Assembly (NCBI RefSeq): GCF_051106095.1
Contig: NC_135783.1
Location: 312,810,322-312,874,321 of the forward strand
Direction of reading: 5' to 3'
Source: Pogona vitticeps
Lineage: Eukaryota > Chordata > Lepidosauria > Squamata > Agamidae
Length of the DNA stretch: 64,000 nucleotides
The notes under the pieces were generated by a model. That model saw nothing but the letters and a program-made list of their open reading frames with translations, did no database searches and was not told the origin of the DNA. Shown one piece after another: positions 23,063 to 35,864 of the stretch (the first letter of the stretch is position 1; the number at the start of each line of letters is the position of its first letter). A program made the position numbers and the translations under genes.

Positions 23063-26000
23063 GTTCTCTTCTTCTAGGAGCACCCTGGAACTGCCCAGCT
23101 TGTCCAAGGCTACATACTCTTTTCCCAACAAGAGCATGTGGAAATCAAACTCCTAACCACAAAGGCATTGCTTTCTGGTGGGTTTGCAATTTTGCTTTAC
23201 TTGTATGGAACAACCATACATCATCTTTTTTTAAAGAGACCTGACATACTGTACACTAAGTGAAAGTGCCTATTTGTTTGGAAGTAACATGTTTCTATCC
23301 ACTATTTTAGAATGTGATTATTTTTTCCTGGTGTATACAGGATTGTTTCTATTAGGCTGATTTAGGTATACCTAGGCTGCTTTGGAATGTCGTTGTTTGG
23401 TTCCTCTGTCTTGATGGACAGACTGTTGGATGACTTCACGCATTAACCAATCCAGCTCCTGAGGACTGGAATCAGACTCACCCATCATTAATCTCTTTTT
23501 CAATTTTGTAAATGTGCTTGAAGGGCTGTGCTGCATATACACAGACATCTTGAAACTGTTCCTTTCTTTCTTCCTGAAAAAGACAGATCAGGGAGAAAGG
23601 TGTATGATCTTACATTGGGGGTCTCAGCCTGTAAGTTAATTAAAATGTTCTTCGATTGGCATGGAATGTGAAAAACATTTAGGAATCAGGGCAGCAGATG
23701 ATTTTCATTGGACTGTATTGCTTCAGTATAAATTTAGATGATTTATTTTCTCTGTAGTGGCTGAGCAGAAAAGCAGCAGAAAATAGTACACTTGGAGATG
23801 TCATTGACAGGTTATAAGAAGTGCTTATCAGTGCTAGAGTAGCAGTAGCAACCAGTGACAGCTGCAAAATGCAAAGGATCAGGTGACATATAATAATTTG
23901 CCTTGTTCTTCCTAACCGTAACATATTACAATGCATTACGTATTTTCTTCACATGTTTCTGAAAAGTATGTTTACATTCACATTTGTTTCCGACAAATGT
24001 CTTTTGCATATGCATGTCCATGTGTGGGTGATTCCGTGGGAAAGGAAGCAAGGAAGCAGTGTTTATCTGACATTAGTCAGTCATGCAAAACCAAAAGGGA
24101 TTTTCTGGCATCTTAAAACATTACAAGTTTTATTTGGTATAAACTTTTGTGAACAGGAGTTCATGGCATCTGATGAAATGGTGTGCAGTCCATGGAAACT
24201 CATGCCAAACAATATGTATTAGTCCATAGCATACCGTTAGACTCTGTGGGTATCTAGTTATATGAGTTTGTGTATACAGTGTTAGATGGGAAAACATCAG
24301 GTCCAAGCAATTACAGTATATATTTGCATTCCTTGATCAGAGGTGTTCAAAGTAAAGAATGTTTGTGCCTTCTGTTTCCAGACTCAGAAATGGCTCATCT
24401 GAACACTGACATGTAATCACATATTCAAAGTCTTATAATAAAATTAATTCCTTTCATGGATTAATTAACTATGAGGATGCATGACCAAGTACTGAAAACA
24501 CAGTAGATGTAAATGGGGTTTCTAGTGATTTATTTGTAGTTCTGTTTCCTGAATGTCAATTCAAAAATTTCTGATGATGAAAAAAATGCTGGTTCTTTTG
24601 AAGCTGGTGTATAGTTTAGTAAGCTCTTACATAGTTCCAAATCCTGCGCCACTGTTTCCATTGTTAACCTGTCTGGTCAATATCCTCTGACTGTCACACA
24701 CAATAATAACTTTAAAAATACATTTTGCTCAGCAGTTGAATTCTGGAAAGTTTCCTGCCCACAGCATCAGTCATTTGATCTATATATTCAATTTATTGCA
24801 TGTTTGGGTAGCATTTGTGTGTGAAACCTGGTTAAGAGGGTAAAAACCTTAAATAATGGTAAACAGTAGGAAATAGCTATTGCATTTACCATTTCAGAAA
24901 GCACCCCACTGTAAGAGACTCTGAACTCGTTCTGTCTTTGAACTTTACAGCTCAAAGACCAGAAGCAAGGTTATGCTGTTGAGACGTTGTCCTCCAAGTA
25001 TATGATAATAGAGATGGCTGATCATCTCTTTAGTGTCCAGGATTGTTCTCCAGAACGGCCTACAAATAAATCATAACAGTGCTACATTTCATCCCATGGC
25101 TGTTGGAAACTGTTAGCAGTCTCAATTGGACAGCAACAGGCACTATTTCTTGATTGCTTCTGATTAATCTAAACATGAGGGGGGGTGATAGGATCAGAGG
25201 CAAACATTCAGTGGTTTTCTCTCCTCCTTCTCATCAGACACACTGGTAGAAAGGAAAACTTGTGAATCAGAAGGAGCAGAAGCCCTTTTCCTTTACTCCA
25301 GAAAAGAAATCCTTTAGTTATGACCACTGCATCCATTAGGAAATTGCAGTTATGAGACTGCATATACAGTAGTGAATACCTCTGACTAACTTACAGAAAT
25401 GTAAACTGTTTCAGTTTGCATTGGTCCCCCTGCCATCCAAATATAAACCCAGAATACCTATGCAGTCTACATGATTGAATTTCTATGGTAAACATTTTTA
25501 GGTTGTGAGAAGCAAGATATTCTTTTAATGGGAACATATCTTAAACTCTTCCAGGTGTCCACGATACTGCTCAGCAAGAGCTAAAAGATGCCAGCATCTC
25601 AGTGGAGACAGAAAATCCCAGTTTCTGGCTGGGGAAAAACTCTGACATCTTCAAAGAGGTGAAGCTGCATAAGTCTTAAGTCTGGGGTACCTTATGGCAG
25701 CTTCAACGGCTCAGAAGGCAGAACGAGTCCACCTGGTGGGAAGGAGTTTGAACTGAATGGTGACTTTCATGTGCAGGTGTGCAACTTATGACTCTCCAGA
25801 GGTTGTTGCCCTGAACAGCCATAATCTTCCAGGAACAGCTATGCTCGCCAATATGGATGAGGAAGATATAGTCCAACAATATCTGGAGGGCTACCAGTGC
25901 TTCAACCCCATCGCTTTAATGCAAGGGGGGGAGCCCTTTTCCGGCAACCCACCCAGTCTTAAGCACTTCCTAGCTCTCCAGAAGCATATAGAGACCTGCT

Positions 26001-26079
26001 TCGTTTGGGCTTGAAAGGGCAACCCGTGGGCCCACCGAAAACAAAAACTTTAGCCGAAGAGAAACCATGGGAGAGATTA
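23063..26079. other. Intergenic, no gene recognised
   Basis: Three kilobases upstream of the COCH CpG region. I see no exon, known repeat or RNA gene. Composition changes at about 25,920. An 85-codon frame at 25,757-26,014 has no motif that I know. Distal regulatory elements of COCH may lie here, but the sequence alone does not show them. Confidence 0.4.
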
Positions 26080-26830
26080 AAAAGGAGGGAGGGGGCGAGC
26101 TTCCCGGGAGGGGGGACGGGTGTCAGGTGAGCCCTCCGCCGAGCGCACCTGCTCCCTTCCCTCCTGAGGCGCTGCCCCGCTGCAGCAGCTGCCGGCTCCT
26201 CAGAGGCGACAGCTGCCAAGGGTCCAGCCCACCCAGGGCTCTTTCGTGCCCTCCCTTGCTGGTGGGTCAACCGCCGCTTCTCGAGGCCACCCAAGCAGCC
26301 AGGGCCTGCCCTGCTTGCTGCTCATGCGCCTCGGCAGGGTTTAAAGCCAGGGCGCGCGGTCCCCTTCGGCTCGCAGCGCTGGTCCAGCCAGACCACCACC
26401 TCGCGGGGGCGGCGGCAAGTGGCCGCTGCTCTTTCCTCCTCCATCGCCCGCTCCGACTGCCTTCTTCCCGCGCTCGTCTCTTTCATTCGCCGCGGCGGAG
26501 ACGGCCGGAGGAAGCGCGCTTTTTGCCGGGCGCTTCCTATAATTAGAAAAAAGGGGGACAGCTTTTTACCTCACGTTCTTCTGGGCAAGTTGGACACCCA
26601 CCCCACCGACCCCCCAGCTCGCCAGTGGTGAGGAGTTCGCCCTGCCTATCAGGAGCCGGAGGGAATTCCACCTTTCCCTCAGAGACGAAACTCTCTCTCT
26701 CTTTTTTTCCCCCTCCCCCCCTCCCCAGTTTCTTCCAGTTTGGGGAAGGGGAGAAACCAGCTCCCCTGGTTAACCCTGTCTTGGCTGGTTGGCTGCTTGT
26801 TGACGGTGCCTCTTTTCCTCTCCCAGGTGC
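26080..26830 (+). promoter_or_regulatory. COCH: CpG-rich COCH promoter and 5' UTR region
   Basis: The AT-rich intergenic sequence changes abruptly to GC-rich, CpG-rich sequence just upstream of the COCH start codon, as expected for a CpG-island promoter. A TTTAAA box lies near 26,340 and is followed by GC-rich sequence. GC-box-like runs occur near 26,405. A pyrimidine tract and CAG at about 26,814-26,826 form a plausible acceptor eight bases before the ATG, which fits the human gene having a non-coding first exon. Possible donors for that exon are CAG/GTGAGC at 26,126 and GTG/GTGAGG near 26,626. The transcription start is not resolved. Confidence 0.6.
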
Positions 26831-26834
26831 GGCC

Positions 26835-26859
26835 ATGACGCCTGTCCTACTCTTCCCAG
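26835..26859 (+). CDS. COCH: COCH coding exon 1: start codon and first part of signal peptide
   Basis: Twenty-five coding bases give MTPVLLFP and the first base of a glycine codon, followed by a GTGGGT donor. The ATG sits in a good initiation context (CGGCCATGA) and is the first ATG after a likely acceptor at 26,826. The residues are hydrophobic and begin the secretion signal. The phase-1 end matches the start of the next exon. The short exon alone is weak evidence, but the phase match and the signal-peptide character of the joined product support it. Confidence 0.8.
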
Positions 26860-27041
26860 GTGGGTGTCCTGTAACTGAGGCGCGCCTCCTGTGCATGTTT
26901 GTGGGGTGTGTGGGGGGGGGGGAGGAATCCCTCGGACAAAATCGTTCGTGAGGGTTAAACGGTCGGAGGGGAGGGGGCGCCAGGAGCAGCCATCTGCCTT
27001 GTAGGGGCGCTTATGACCCCTCTCCTCATCTTTGGTTACAG

Positions 27042-27089
27042 GTATCCTCTTTCTTATCGCCAGTCCTGGGAAGGCCACCGACAGCTCGG
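27042..27089 (+). CDS. COCH: COCH coding exon 2: signal peptide core and cleavage region
   Basis: The exon is 48 nt, with acceptor TTGGTTACAG and donor GGTGAGTTG. Joined to exon 1 it gives a hydrophobic core (GILFLIAS) and then a polar stretch (PGKATDSS), a typical signal peptide with cleavage expected near residues 18-24. Human cochlin has a similar short leader before its LCCL domain. It ends in phase 1, and the next exon supplies CC to complete an alanine codon. Confidence 0.85.
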
Positions 27090-30000
27090 GTGAGTTGAGG
27101 AAATCTCTTTATAATAACAATAACTTTAGAACTGCAGAGCTGAAGGGACCCTATGGATCACTGACCAGCTGCTTCTCTTTTGGTGATGTCTCCCTTCCCT
27201 TCAATAAGAACTTTGTCGAGGCTTTGAATAGGGAGGTGAGAGAATTTATGCAGCTTCAGAGATTTTTATTTCCACCAGAAAAAGTACTGCCGTTTTACTG
27301 TTTTCCCGTTTCCAATGAATAATCTTTGATCCACCATAAATTATTCTGCACAACTTCTGGAAGACAGATGTGCCTTAAGAAGGTTTAGTATTTAGTCAGT
27401 CATTTTCATATCAGGTGTGCCTCTTGCTTGCTTAGCTTAGATCTTGTTTGTTAGTTTATCCTGATTTTTTTAATGTGTGGGTTTGGCAAAGATAGTTTAA
27501 CAATATCTTTATCTGTTGTAATAAAGCAATGAATACCAGATTCCTCCCACATTCCACCCACCTGGGAGCAAAAACGTCTTCTAAAAACTTCCCTGAGTTT
27601 CAAAACTCAAAAAATACAAAAGTTGCAAACCTGTTTAGTGGGCAAATGTGGTAAAATAATTAGGGGAGGTTAGGTTCAATTCTGGTGTTGTAAGAAATTA
27701 ACATGTAGTATTATCACATTGTTTCAACATCTTTTCCAGTTTACTAGTGCTATAGCAGTTTTGTTACTGTTTCAACAATATGCATTCAACATATTTGTTA
27801 TAAAATTTCAGTTTCTTGTTGAGCCATTGGTCTTGTTGTTGTTGTATACTATGCTGCTCCTTTGCTTCTTCTGTGCAGAACTAATAACATGATTTTCTTT
27901 AATGTATTGAGGTTCAGGTATTGAATTTCACAATGAAAAGAAACTTTGCCTGTGTCTCTAATGACTAATACAATTGCACGTTTGGTTCCATAGACTGTAT
28001 GGCAGCACTGTACTCTGAATTTATTTGAGTTAAGATGGCAATATGATTTGTGCCTATCAATGGGGTTTAGATTTGCCTTAAAGATATGAGAAAATAAGAA
28101 AAGGTAAATAATCTTGTGATTATAGATGAGAAAAGTAAATAATCTTGTTTTCTCTGCTTTTGTTCCCAATGTGCTGTAAAAATAGATTCTATAATTTGGG
28201 ATGCTAATTGACAACTAAATGCCACCCAAATTATATTGGCCATATAAATGGAGAAGTTATGGGAAGGAGGGTTAGAGAAATGGCAGATGAATTAGGTCCT
28301 AGTGAGGGTCCTGCTACTGTGCCCCAGTAATGGGGTGGGCAAGATTCTTATAAAAAGTAAATAAATACATTTTTCAGTGCTTCAATCTGAATAATAGCTA
28401 TAATGCCTATACATTATTATACAGTATATATGTACACATTATACATTATAACAATAGCTTACAAAGTGAGATAGTGAGAAACAAATAGGCATAAATCAAT
28501 AGACTTGAGTTTTAACAATGTCTGAGTACTTTACAGCTGTAAGGAAATGCATAACAGATATTTATTTACTATTCTGAACTGAATGCAAAGATTATTGGGG
28601 GGAAAGCCAAAGCAAGTTACAAAGGCATGCTATTGACTTGAATTATACAAGAAGAGTTTTCTTCTATAAGAAGAAAAGAAATACCCAGTAAGCTATAGTC
28701 ATTACCTAAAGAGAACTATTTAGTCAAAAGATAAAAATAACTGACCCACTGAAAGAAAACAAACTATTGGAACATGATTCTAGTGAAGAATTCATCAGTA
28801 TCATTCAGTGGAGGCAGACTGAAGATGGGAAGAGTCACACAATTTCTAAACTCCATCAGCAGTAGAAAGAAAACATGAAACTCTTTTCAAAATAGTGAGT
28901 GAGGTCTTTTTCTGTGGGTTTTGCAGGGAGTTTTGTATATAAAACACAAAGATTTGAGCTTTGAAAACTGAAAATGCTTAAGATTTAGGATTCATTTTAA
29001 AAACCTACAGAAAGTGTCAAATACACAAAGACCCTGAACTTTGTCAAAAAGATTCTTTATACATATTGTGACTGGGTGATGGGCAGCAGTGAAAACTAGA
29101 GTCTACTTTCTTTTTCTTCTTGAACAAGTGCATTGAAGTCAACTAAATAAATAGTGATGCTGAAAGAGTTTGGGGATGGGAAGATCAAAGTTAAGATTTA
29201 TTCCTGTAAGAATAAAATAATTTTGTGCAGTGTTAATAAAATACAGCAGAAAATTACACTTCAAGGGTACTGGATCTACTATTTTGTACCATTATTTCCT
29301 TAAGTATTTAAATCAAAAGATGCCCACTTCTGTTCTGTGTTATAAATTCTTGCTGTATTCTAGAGATTGTGGCCATTTTCAGTGCTTCAGTCCTATCATC
29401 TTTTACCTGGGTATATCCTCTACTAAACTCAGCGGGATTTACTTTACTTGTATGGCTAATCTTACAAGTGTTGTTTGCAGTTTGTTTCAGGATAACTGAA
29501 AAGTTCTAGGTACTTTCAAATTAGTCCCGTCAATAAAATTTTTAAAAGTTTTAAATACAATGCTGAATTTAAGCAGCAAAGTACAGTTTTCTAGGAAACT
29601 AAGTAAGTAATATCCTCATAGATAACAGGGTAAAAGTATGAACCAGTTTTACATTGCAATAAATAGTTTGTGCACCAGTGTTCATGAACTTAGCTCTTTA
29701 AATAAATATAGCAATAAAATGTTATTGATCCATCAGGACAGCCTATCCTTTGAGTTACAGAAAAGAGAAAAGGTCCTGGAACAAATTGATACAGTAGCTG
29801 GAGAACTTGGCAGTGGATGAAAGAGTAGATTTGTTTGTTTTGTTTTGAGTATCCAAGAAAGCCATAGCACTAATATAACACATTTAAAAAATACAGGGCT
29901 GAATCCAGCTAGCATCTAGCAACTGGTGCAGTGGGATTTTTATCCTCTACTCTTCCACCTGTAGCCCTCTGCATGGCCTAAACCAACACCTCTGGAGAAT

Positions 30001-31005
30001 TGACCAGCGTTCCAAAGTAGGCACTGAGGGATGGGGAGGGAAATGAAAGTTAGCCTTTTTATCTCACAGGCAGAAGCTGTTCCCTTGGCAAAATAAACCC
30101 ATAGGACCGTGACCTTAATTTCCAGCTCTCTTTAGTTACGCAGCAATAGGATTTCTTCATGCTGCTTTGTATTCATCTTTCCATGTCTTGCTACTTAACA
30201 GCTGTTTGATGTTGTCACAGTGACAATGCTAGGCATCTGTCAATCAGAACAGACTGAACTGTGGAGCCCTAAGAGTTGAGTGCAAATATGTAGCCTCAGA
30301 AAGCATGCACTGGACTGGGTCAAAGAGATGACTTACAAATTTTGCACAAGAAAACTGCCATGCAGTTTACAGATGTTCTTTTCTTTTATAAGTTTAGTGC
30401 TAAAATGGAACTAAAATAGAAATAAATTGTGCTGATATAAATACATTATCCTAAAGTGGTGTTTTTCAGTACTGTATTCAAGAATCTTGTTTTGCATCCC
30501 TTATTTCATTCTAGAATTTGAAGGGTGCAAGAATAAAAGATTTACAATCTTAGTAATTTATAAAAAATTAACCAATTATTCAACAAAGTAATGCTATTTA
30601 ATTAACAACTATCAATTTATTACAACAAAACTAGATTTTGTAAGCTTTCTAAAGCACAAAAAGGACATATGTGCCTGCATATTTAAAGTGAGAGGAGTAC
30701 TGAATGGCTTGCATTGTTTTTGGTAAAATCATTCCTAAAATCTGGCTTTTTCTAGTTTATCTTTCAAACTTAATGCTGATTTCTCTCTTCACCCAAGAAA
30801 TTATTGTGAAACTTTGAAAACTTAGTTAAGATTGTGAATTATTTTATTAGAAAGTTCCTTCGTTTAACCAAAGCATCTGTTTGAACAAAGTGGAGAAGTG
30901 TAACTCCCCCCTTTCAAAAAAATACAAATCACTGAAGTGTATAGAATAACATATTATGCTATGAATATACTGTTAACCTTGACAAAGCCTTATATATTTA
31001 GAACA
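27090..31005. other. COCH intron 2, left part
   Basis: AT-rich intronic sequence with few recognised repeats. Small open frames (27,849-28,214 minus; 29,230-29,499 plus) have no motif. Confidence 0.6.
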
Positions 31006-31013
31006 GGGGTCTC

Positions 31014-32062
31014 AAACTCAATTTACCTGGGGGCTGCTGGGCCGCATCAGATTTTCCACCAAGAGCTCGAGGAAGCCACCCAGGAGTTTCCTTAGCCTGG
31101 CTGGGGCTTCAGGGAGGAGGAGGAGGAGGGGTGCGTGAGCCCTCCTTGCCGGCCATGACCCCCTCTGGCTCCTTCACTACCACCACCAGCAGGATGAAGA
31201 AGCGGAGAAGGGAGGGAGCACCAGTGACCACCTAGCGGGGGGAAGGGCATGAAATATTTTTTTAAAAACCCTCACAGAATCACCTAGCAAAGGAGAAAAG
31301 CCCCCACTGGTATCTGCGAAATTAAACAGACTGGGGCGGGGCCCACACAGGTGCGCACGCATGCACGCACACATGCACACACACACACACGGAGGTCCGG
31401 CAACCTTCCTCTGAGGGCCCCCCTCAAAAAAAGGCGCACTCAGCAGCAGCAGCTACCACCACCATGACAGGGGAGCAAACTTTGCAAGGTGAGCCCAGGC
31501 AGCCTCCAGAGCTGGGGTGACTGAAGCAGGATGAAGAAAAGGAGGATTAGGAAGAGGAGGAGGAAGAGGAAGCACCGCCAGGCACTGAGGCAGCCGCTGG
31601 CTGGGCTAGTGCTGGGGGTGCTGAGAGAGAAAGAGAGCCAGAGAGCCGCTTCCCTGGAAGAAGCGGTGGCAGCTACTGTTGGCAGTGCTGTTGGAGGTGC
31701 TCTTCGAGGACGGGCTGGGAGTGAGCTCTGCTCTCAGGCATTGCTCGGCGGTGGCTCGGGGAAAAGGGCTGGCAGCGCACCTCACTCAACGGCTCTCCCC
31801 CAAGACAGTGCCTCTTGCATCCTCCATCCAGAACTGGAGCCTGCCAGCTGACATACAGGAGGGCTGGCTGGCAGGCTGCAATTCTGGATGGAGGGTGCAA
31901 GGGGTGCTGTCTTGGGAGAGACCCGGCGAGTGAGGCAAGGCTTTTTTTGACTCTTGACAGCAGAGGATGCTTGGGCGCTTCGGGGGGCAGGCAAGGCGGG
32001 GGCCACAAACCATCATCCGGCAGGCCGCAAATGGCCCCTGGGCCGCATGTTTGAGACCCCTG
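31014..32062. mobile_element. hAT-like non-autonomous element, 1.05 kb, COCH intron 2
   Basis: The ends are CAGGGGTCTCAAACTCA and GTTTGAGACCCCTG, inverted. The flanks are ATTTAGAA (31,006-31,013) and ATATAGAA (32,063-32,070), an 8-bp duplication with one difference. The inside is GC-rich, with GAGGAGGAGG runs and an internal inverted pair around CCATCCAGAACTGGAG (about 31,826) and CTGCAATTCTGGATGG (about 31,878). Several open frames over it are compositional only. Confidence 0.88.
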
Positions 32063-32070
32063 ATATAGAA

Positions 32071-33536
32071 GAAGCAGTTTTATTTTGCTTTGTTTCTTTT
32101 GATTTTGCCTGATGTCCTTGTATACTTGTAGTTAATAAATTTAAAGCAGACAAAGTATTGCTAACTCTCAGGAGAATGAAGAGGAAATATGTGTAAGAAT
32201 TTAGATCTCACAAGGTATGCAAATATATGTAAGAGATGTGCAATATTTGGATGCCATAACTATATCAAGAGCTATGAATTCAAAAGTTACTTTTAAATGC
32301 ATTTTAAGGCATTTTTAAAGCAATTTGATATGACTTTCCAGCTTTTTTGCCTTTCTTTTCTGAGTCCCAAGGGACAATAATCCTAAAATATTATTTGGTT
32401 AAGTTTTTGTATTTTTATAAGTATTTCCAGGATGCAATATCAGAGAATTGACCACTAGACAGAGCCAGAGGGTATTTTCTTGTGTTTTCAATGGCCTGAT
32501 GGTAACAGTAATATTAACAACATGCAACAGAATGAATATCACAACAATAATGGCAACCTGTGTGCCAAGAAGTAATGAATAATGCGAAGAGTTCCTTTTA
32601 AAAATGTAGCATTCTGATCTCTGCAGAAGTATCAACACGGATATTCTGCACACATAGGAATAAATGTAACTTGCACTTTTAAAATGTAACTTGCGCCTTT
32701 AATAACTTAATAACTTTTACCTCATGTAGTTTGTTTCACTGGTGCACAAGAGACCAACACATTTCAAAGCTTGTAAAGCTGATGTACATTCCAGGGAGTC
32801 AGTGGAAATTAACTGACCCACTGCATCTTGAATAGGCTGCAAACACATGAGAGACTTTAAAAAGAATGGAGAGGTTATCCAGCCAAGGGCCTGTCACATA
32901 ACTTTGGGAATCTTGGCAGCAAGCATTGCCAAAGACTCATGAGTTTTTGAAGATTAACCAAATACAAGATTTCCCTAATACCCTGCTATGAGGTTAAAAT
33001 TACAAATTAGCATCAAGGGGAACACCCGTGTTTCTCCTTGCAAGGACAAGCTAGTTTCAAAGTCTATGTGAAGAGCAATATTGGGTACTCTAAATATTTT
33101 GTATCAGGAACACTAACCAACAATTACTAGAGGAAGGTAAGTGTTCATAAATATTTTCTATTTAACATTACCAAAGAGGCAAACTAATGTTCTAATGTTT
33201 TTTTAATTAAAAGGAGAGATAGACAAGTGACAGACTATACCCCAGTGACATGACAAATTACAGTGCATTTAAAAGGACACCAGTTTACTGTCAATTTTCT
33301 TCTGTGCATGATGCCAATGCGACTAATAGTCCACCAGGGATATATTGCAACTAAATTTAAATTATGGAACATTAATACTTGCACATAATGTGAGACTGTA
33401 CTGCAGATAGTCTTCTGATTTATCTATGAAGCATATGTTTAATTGTCATTTAGGAATATAGGAACAATGGAGGCTGTCTTAAAATGTGTCAGACTCAATA
33501 GGTTTGTATATCTTGGATCATTTGTTTAAATTTTTA
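32071..33536. other. COCH intron 2, middle part
   Basis: No repeat or exon recognised. Sequence is AT-rich and unique-looking. Confidence 0.55.
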
Positions 33537-33538
33537 TA

Positions 33539-33976
33539 CAGTGGTGCCTCACTTGACGAGGATAATCCGTTCCAGCGAAATCGCTGTAGAGCGAAATCAT
33601 CATCAAGCGAGGGGGGAAAAAAACATTGAAACACATTGAAAACCGGTTCAGTGCCTTCCAATGGGCGAAATACCTCAGCGTCCAGCGAAGATCCTCCATA
33701 GGGCGGCAACATTCCGATCCCTGTTAAGTGAAAAATCCATCCTAAAAACAGCGGGGAGCCATTTTGCACAGCGGGTGGCCATTTTGAAACCCAACGATCA
33801 GCTGTTTTTTGATAGTCGTAATGGGAAGAATCAGTTCCCGAAGCAGGGAACCGATCATCGTCAAACGAAAATTGACCTTTGAAACATCGTTTTGCGATCG
33901 CAATAGCGATCGCAAAAACATCGTCGTGAAGCAATTTTGTCATTTAGCGAGGTAATCATAAAGCGGGGCACCACTG
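33539..33976. mobile_element. Pogo/Tigger-like MITE, COCH intron 2
   Basis: The element is 438 bp with ends CAGTGGTGCCTCACTTGACG and CGGGGCACCACTG and TA duplications (33,537-33,538; 33,977-33,978). Imperfect terminal inversion continues inward (AGCGAAATCATCATCAAGCG against AGCGAGGTAATCATAAAGCG). It holds two GCCATTTT words at 33,758 and 33,778. There is no coding capacity. Confidence 0.88.
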
Positions 33977-34070
33977 TATAGCCAAATAGTGTCAACTGAC
34001 TCGCAGCACCTCCCCAGGGAGGATTTTTTTTAGTATATTCGCGAAGGCTTTTACAGCCGGGATCTAATAG

Positions 34071-34261
34071 TTGTTGTGGGTTTTTCGGGCTCTTTGGCCT
34101 TGTTCTGAGGGTTGTTTTTCCTAACGTTTCGCCAGTCTCTGTGGCCGGCATCTTCAGAAGACAGAGTGCTGTCCTCTGAAGATGCCGGCCACAGAGATTG
34201 GCGAAACGTTAGGAAAAACAACTTTAGAACACGGCCAAAGAGCCCAAAAAACCCACAACAA
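34071..34261. repeat. Long palindromic repeat (hairpin element), COCH intron 2
   Basis: The left arm starts TTGTTGTGGGTTTTTCGGGC and the right arm ends with its near complement (to CCCACAACAA). The arms are about 80-90 bp and meet at about 34,160 around CTTCAGAAGACAGAGTGCTG. Inner words include CTAACGTTTCGCCAGTCTCT. A one-armed copy lies at 39,547-39,652. I recognise it as a widely dispersed vertebrate repeat but cannot assign the class. Confidence 0.8.
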
Positions 34262-34397
34262 TGATATTTTTTTTTAGCCTTCCCTCTGGTCACCTCCCAT
34301 CTAGGCTCTAACCAGAAATAATATTACTAAGGTTCCAAAGTGAGCTTATATTTATGTGTTCAAAGTGGCATTGTATAATCTTTTTCACCCTCTGCAG

Positions 34398-34554
34398 CCC
34401 CCACTCCCATTAGCTGTTTTACAAGAGGACTCGATCTTAGGAATGAGAGAGCAGATGTCCTCTGTCCAGCAGGATGCCCCTCATTTCAGTTCTCTGTCTA
34501 TGGAAATGTTGTCTATGCCTCCATCTCCAGCATCTGTGGAGCAGCTGTTCACAG
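34398..34554 (+). CDS. COCH: COCH coding exon 3: N-terminal half of LCCL domain
   Basis: The exon is 157 nt, acceptor CTCTGCAG, donor AG/GTAAGC. It encodes residues 25-77 (A25 to the split R77). It contains the diagnostic stretches [20 protein letters not shown] and [20 protein letters not shown], which differ from human COCH at only a few sites. Four LCCL cysteines are visible: C31, C47, C51 and C71. The correct frame is not the longest open frame here, so a plain ORF scan picks a wrong product (34,356-34,574). LCCL residues in this exon include positions mutated in human DFNA9 deafness (family knowledge). Confidence 0.97.
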
Positions 34555-34968
34555 GTAAGCTTATTTATCAGTAATGCAGGGGAAATGCTGATGTTAATTA
34601 CTGGCGTAGTCTACATAGTTCTATTCCAATACATGATCTGAAAGCACATGGTGCAGCAAACTTACTAAATGAAAATAGACTTTGGAAGAGCTGGTGCTAC
34701 AATTCCCAGAACCTACCAGACAGAAAGGCGGCTGGCCATGCTGTCTGGAAGATCTCTGTAGCCTAAAGAAAGTTTTGGATTTTGAACTGGTCAGTGTTTG
34801 CTGGGAGAGTGTTTTGGAAGCCTATGCACACCATTTTAACTTCCACCATCAAAGGGAAATTGGACAGAAATACAATAAATTAATATTTCTACTCTCCAAG
34901 TTCCATATCACTGTATTATCTTTTTTGTCCTACTAGTTTAAAAAGTGTGTCCATTTGGGGTCGCCACC

Positions 34969-35423
34969 TGTGACAGCCTCCTCTCACGTCACAAAGGAGC
35001 TGCCACGTCACTCTCACACCCTCACTTTATTCACGCTGCCACCAACCATTCCCTCATAAAACTCTTCAGACAAAAGTATGATTTTTAAAATAAAAAATTA
35101 TGTTTATTGATAATAACAAAAGGAATGGTAAATCACTATAATAATTAAAATAAAAGGCAATCAGTATAATAAAGTACCCACACACATACTCTCTCTCAGA
35201 CCTTCACTCTCTCTATATAGCACAGTACTACACAACATGTACAAGCCCTAACTCCCTAAGTCCCTAACCAGACCCTATCAAGTCCCTATCTGACTCACAC
35301 CTCATTCACTCCCCCTTAAATACCCTAGCTCCACCGTCTTATGTCCCACCTCCCGTCACGCTATTGGCAGGTGACAGACAACCATAGCAATGACGGACAG
35401 ATGACATCACCGTTACTGTAACA
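34969..35423 (-). mobile_element. Solo LTR, Ty3-like, COCH intron 3 (fossil)
   Basis: The 455-bp segment starts TGTGACAGCC and ends CTGTAACA (TG...CA), with a 5-bp duplication CCACC (34,964-34,968; 35,424-35,428). On the minus strand it holds a TATTTAAGGG box, an AATAAA signal and a GGTGGCAGCG run near its 3' end, as in Ty3-type LTRs. No internal region is present. The perfect duplication suggests moderate age. Confidence 0.87.
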
Positions 35424-35864
35424 CCACCCTTTTTACCCACTACAGTGTTTAAGAAGCCAGGGTTGAAGAAGAATGGAAAATAGTAGAAACAGAAAATGAC
35501 CTGACCTGAAAGACTTTATGTCCCAATCTAGTTGTGATGGGGGGAGGGTGAAACAGCAGATAGTCAAAAGTGGCTCTCTCTGTTGACTTACTGTACTGCT
35601 GGTGTTGAAATGCAGCAAGAAGTAGCTAGTTTTCTAGTTAAGAACAAAGAAATAAGAATTTCTTTCCCTCATTCCTGCAATAGTAAGATCCAGCTGCGAT
35701 TTTTCTCTGTGACTATCTCTGTTTGAATCTCACAGCCCTTTGTTATATGGTGAGCAAACATCCATTAGACAGACTCAATAGTAACAAGCCCGGAGATAGA
35801 TTTAGAGGTTGTGCAAAGTAGAAAAAAGTCAATAGGTCAAATTGAATATTACTACCTAGTGATT

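Noticed and set aside
25757-26014. 85-codon frame just upstream of the CpG region, possibly a 3' exon of a neighbour
   Set aside because: No motif I know, no convincing splice sites, and it does not match the end of the neighbour SCFD1 as far as I remember it.
26067-26546. 159-codon open frame in the CpG-rich region (and overlapping frames on both strands)
   Set aside because: High GC content removes stop codons by chance. The product has no motif, and the region is better explained as promoter and 5' UTR.
31531-32054. Several GC-rich overlapping frames in COCH intron 2
   Set aside because: They lie inside a hAT-like element with an internal inverted repeat, have no known domain and occur on both strands alike.
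34356-34574. 72-codon open frame over the COCH LCCL exon
   Set aside because: It is in the wrong frame. The LCCL peptide with conserved cysteines is read one base off and needs the splice sites at 34,398 and 34,554.
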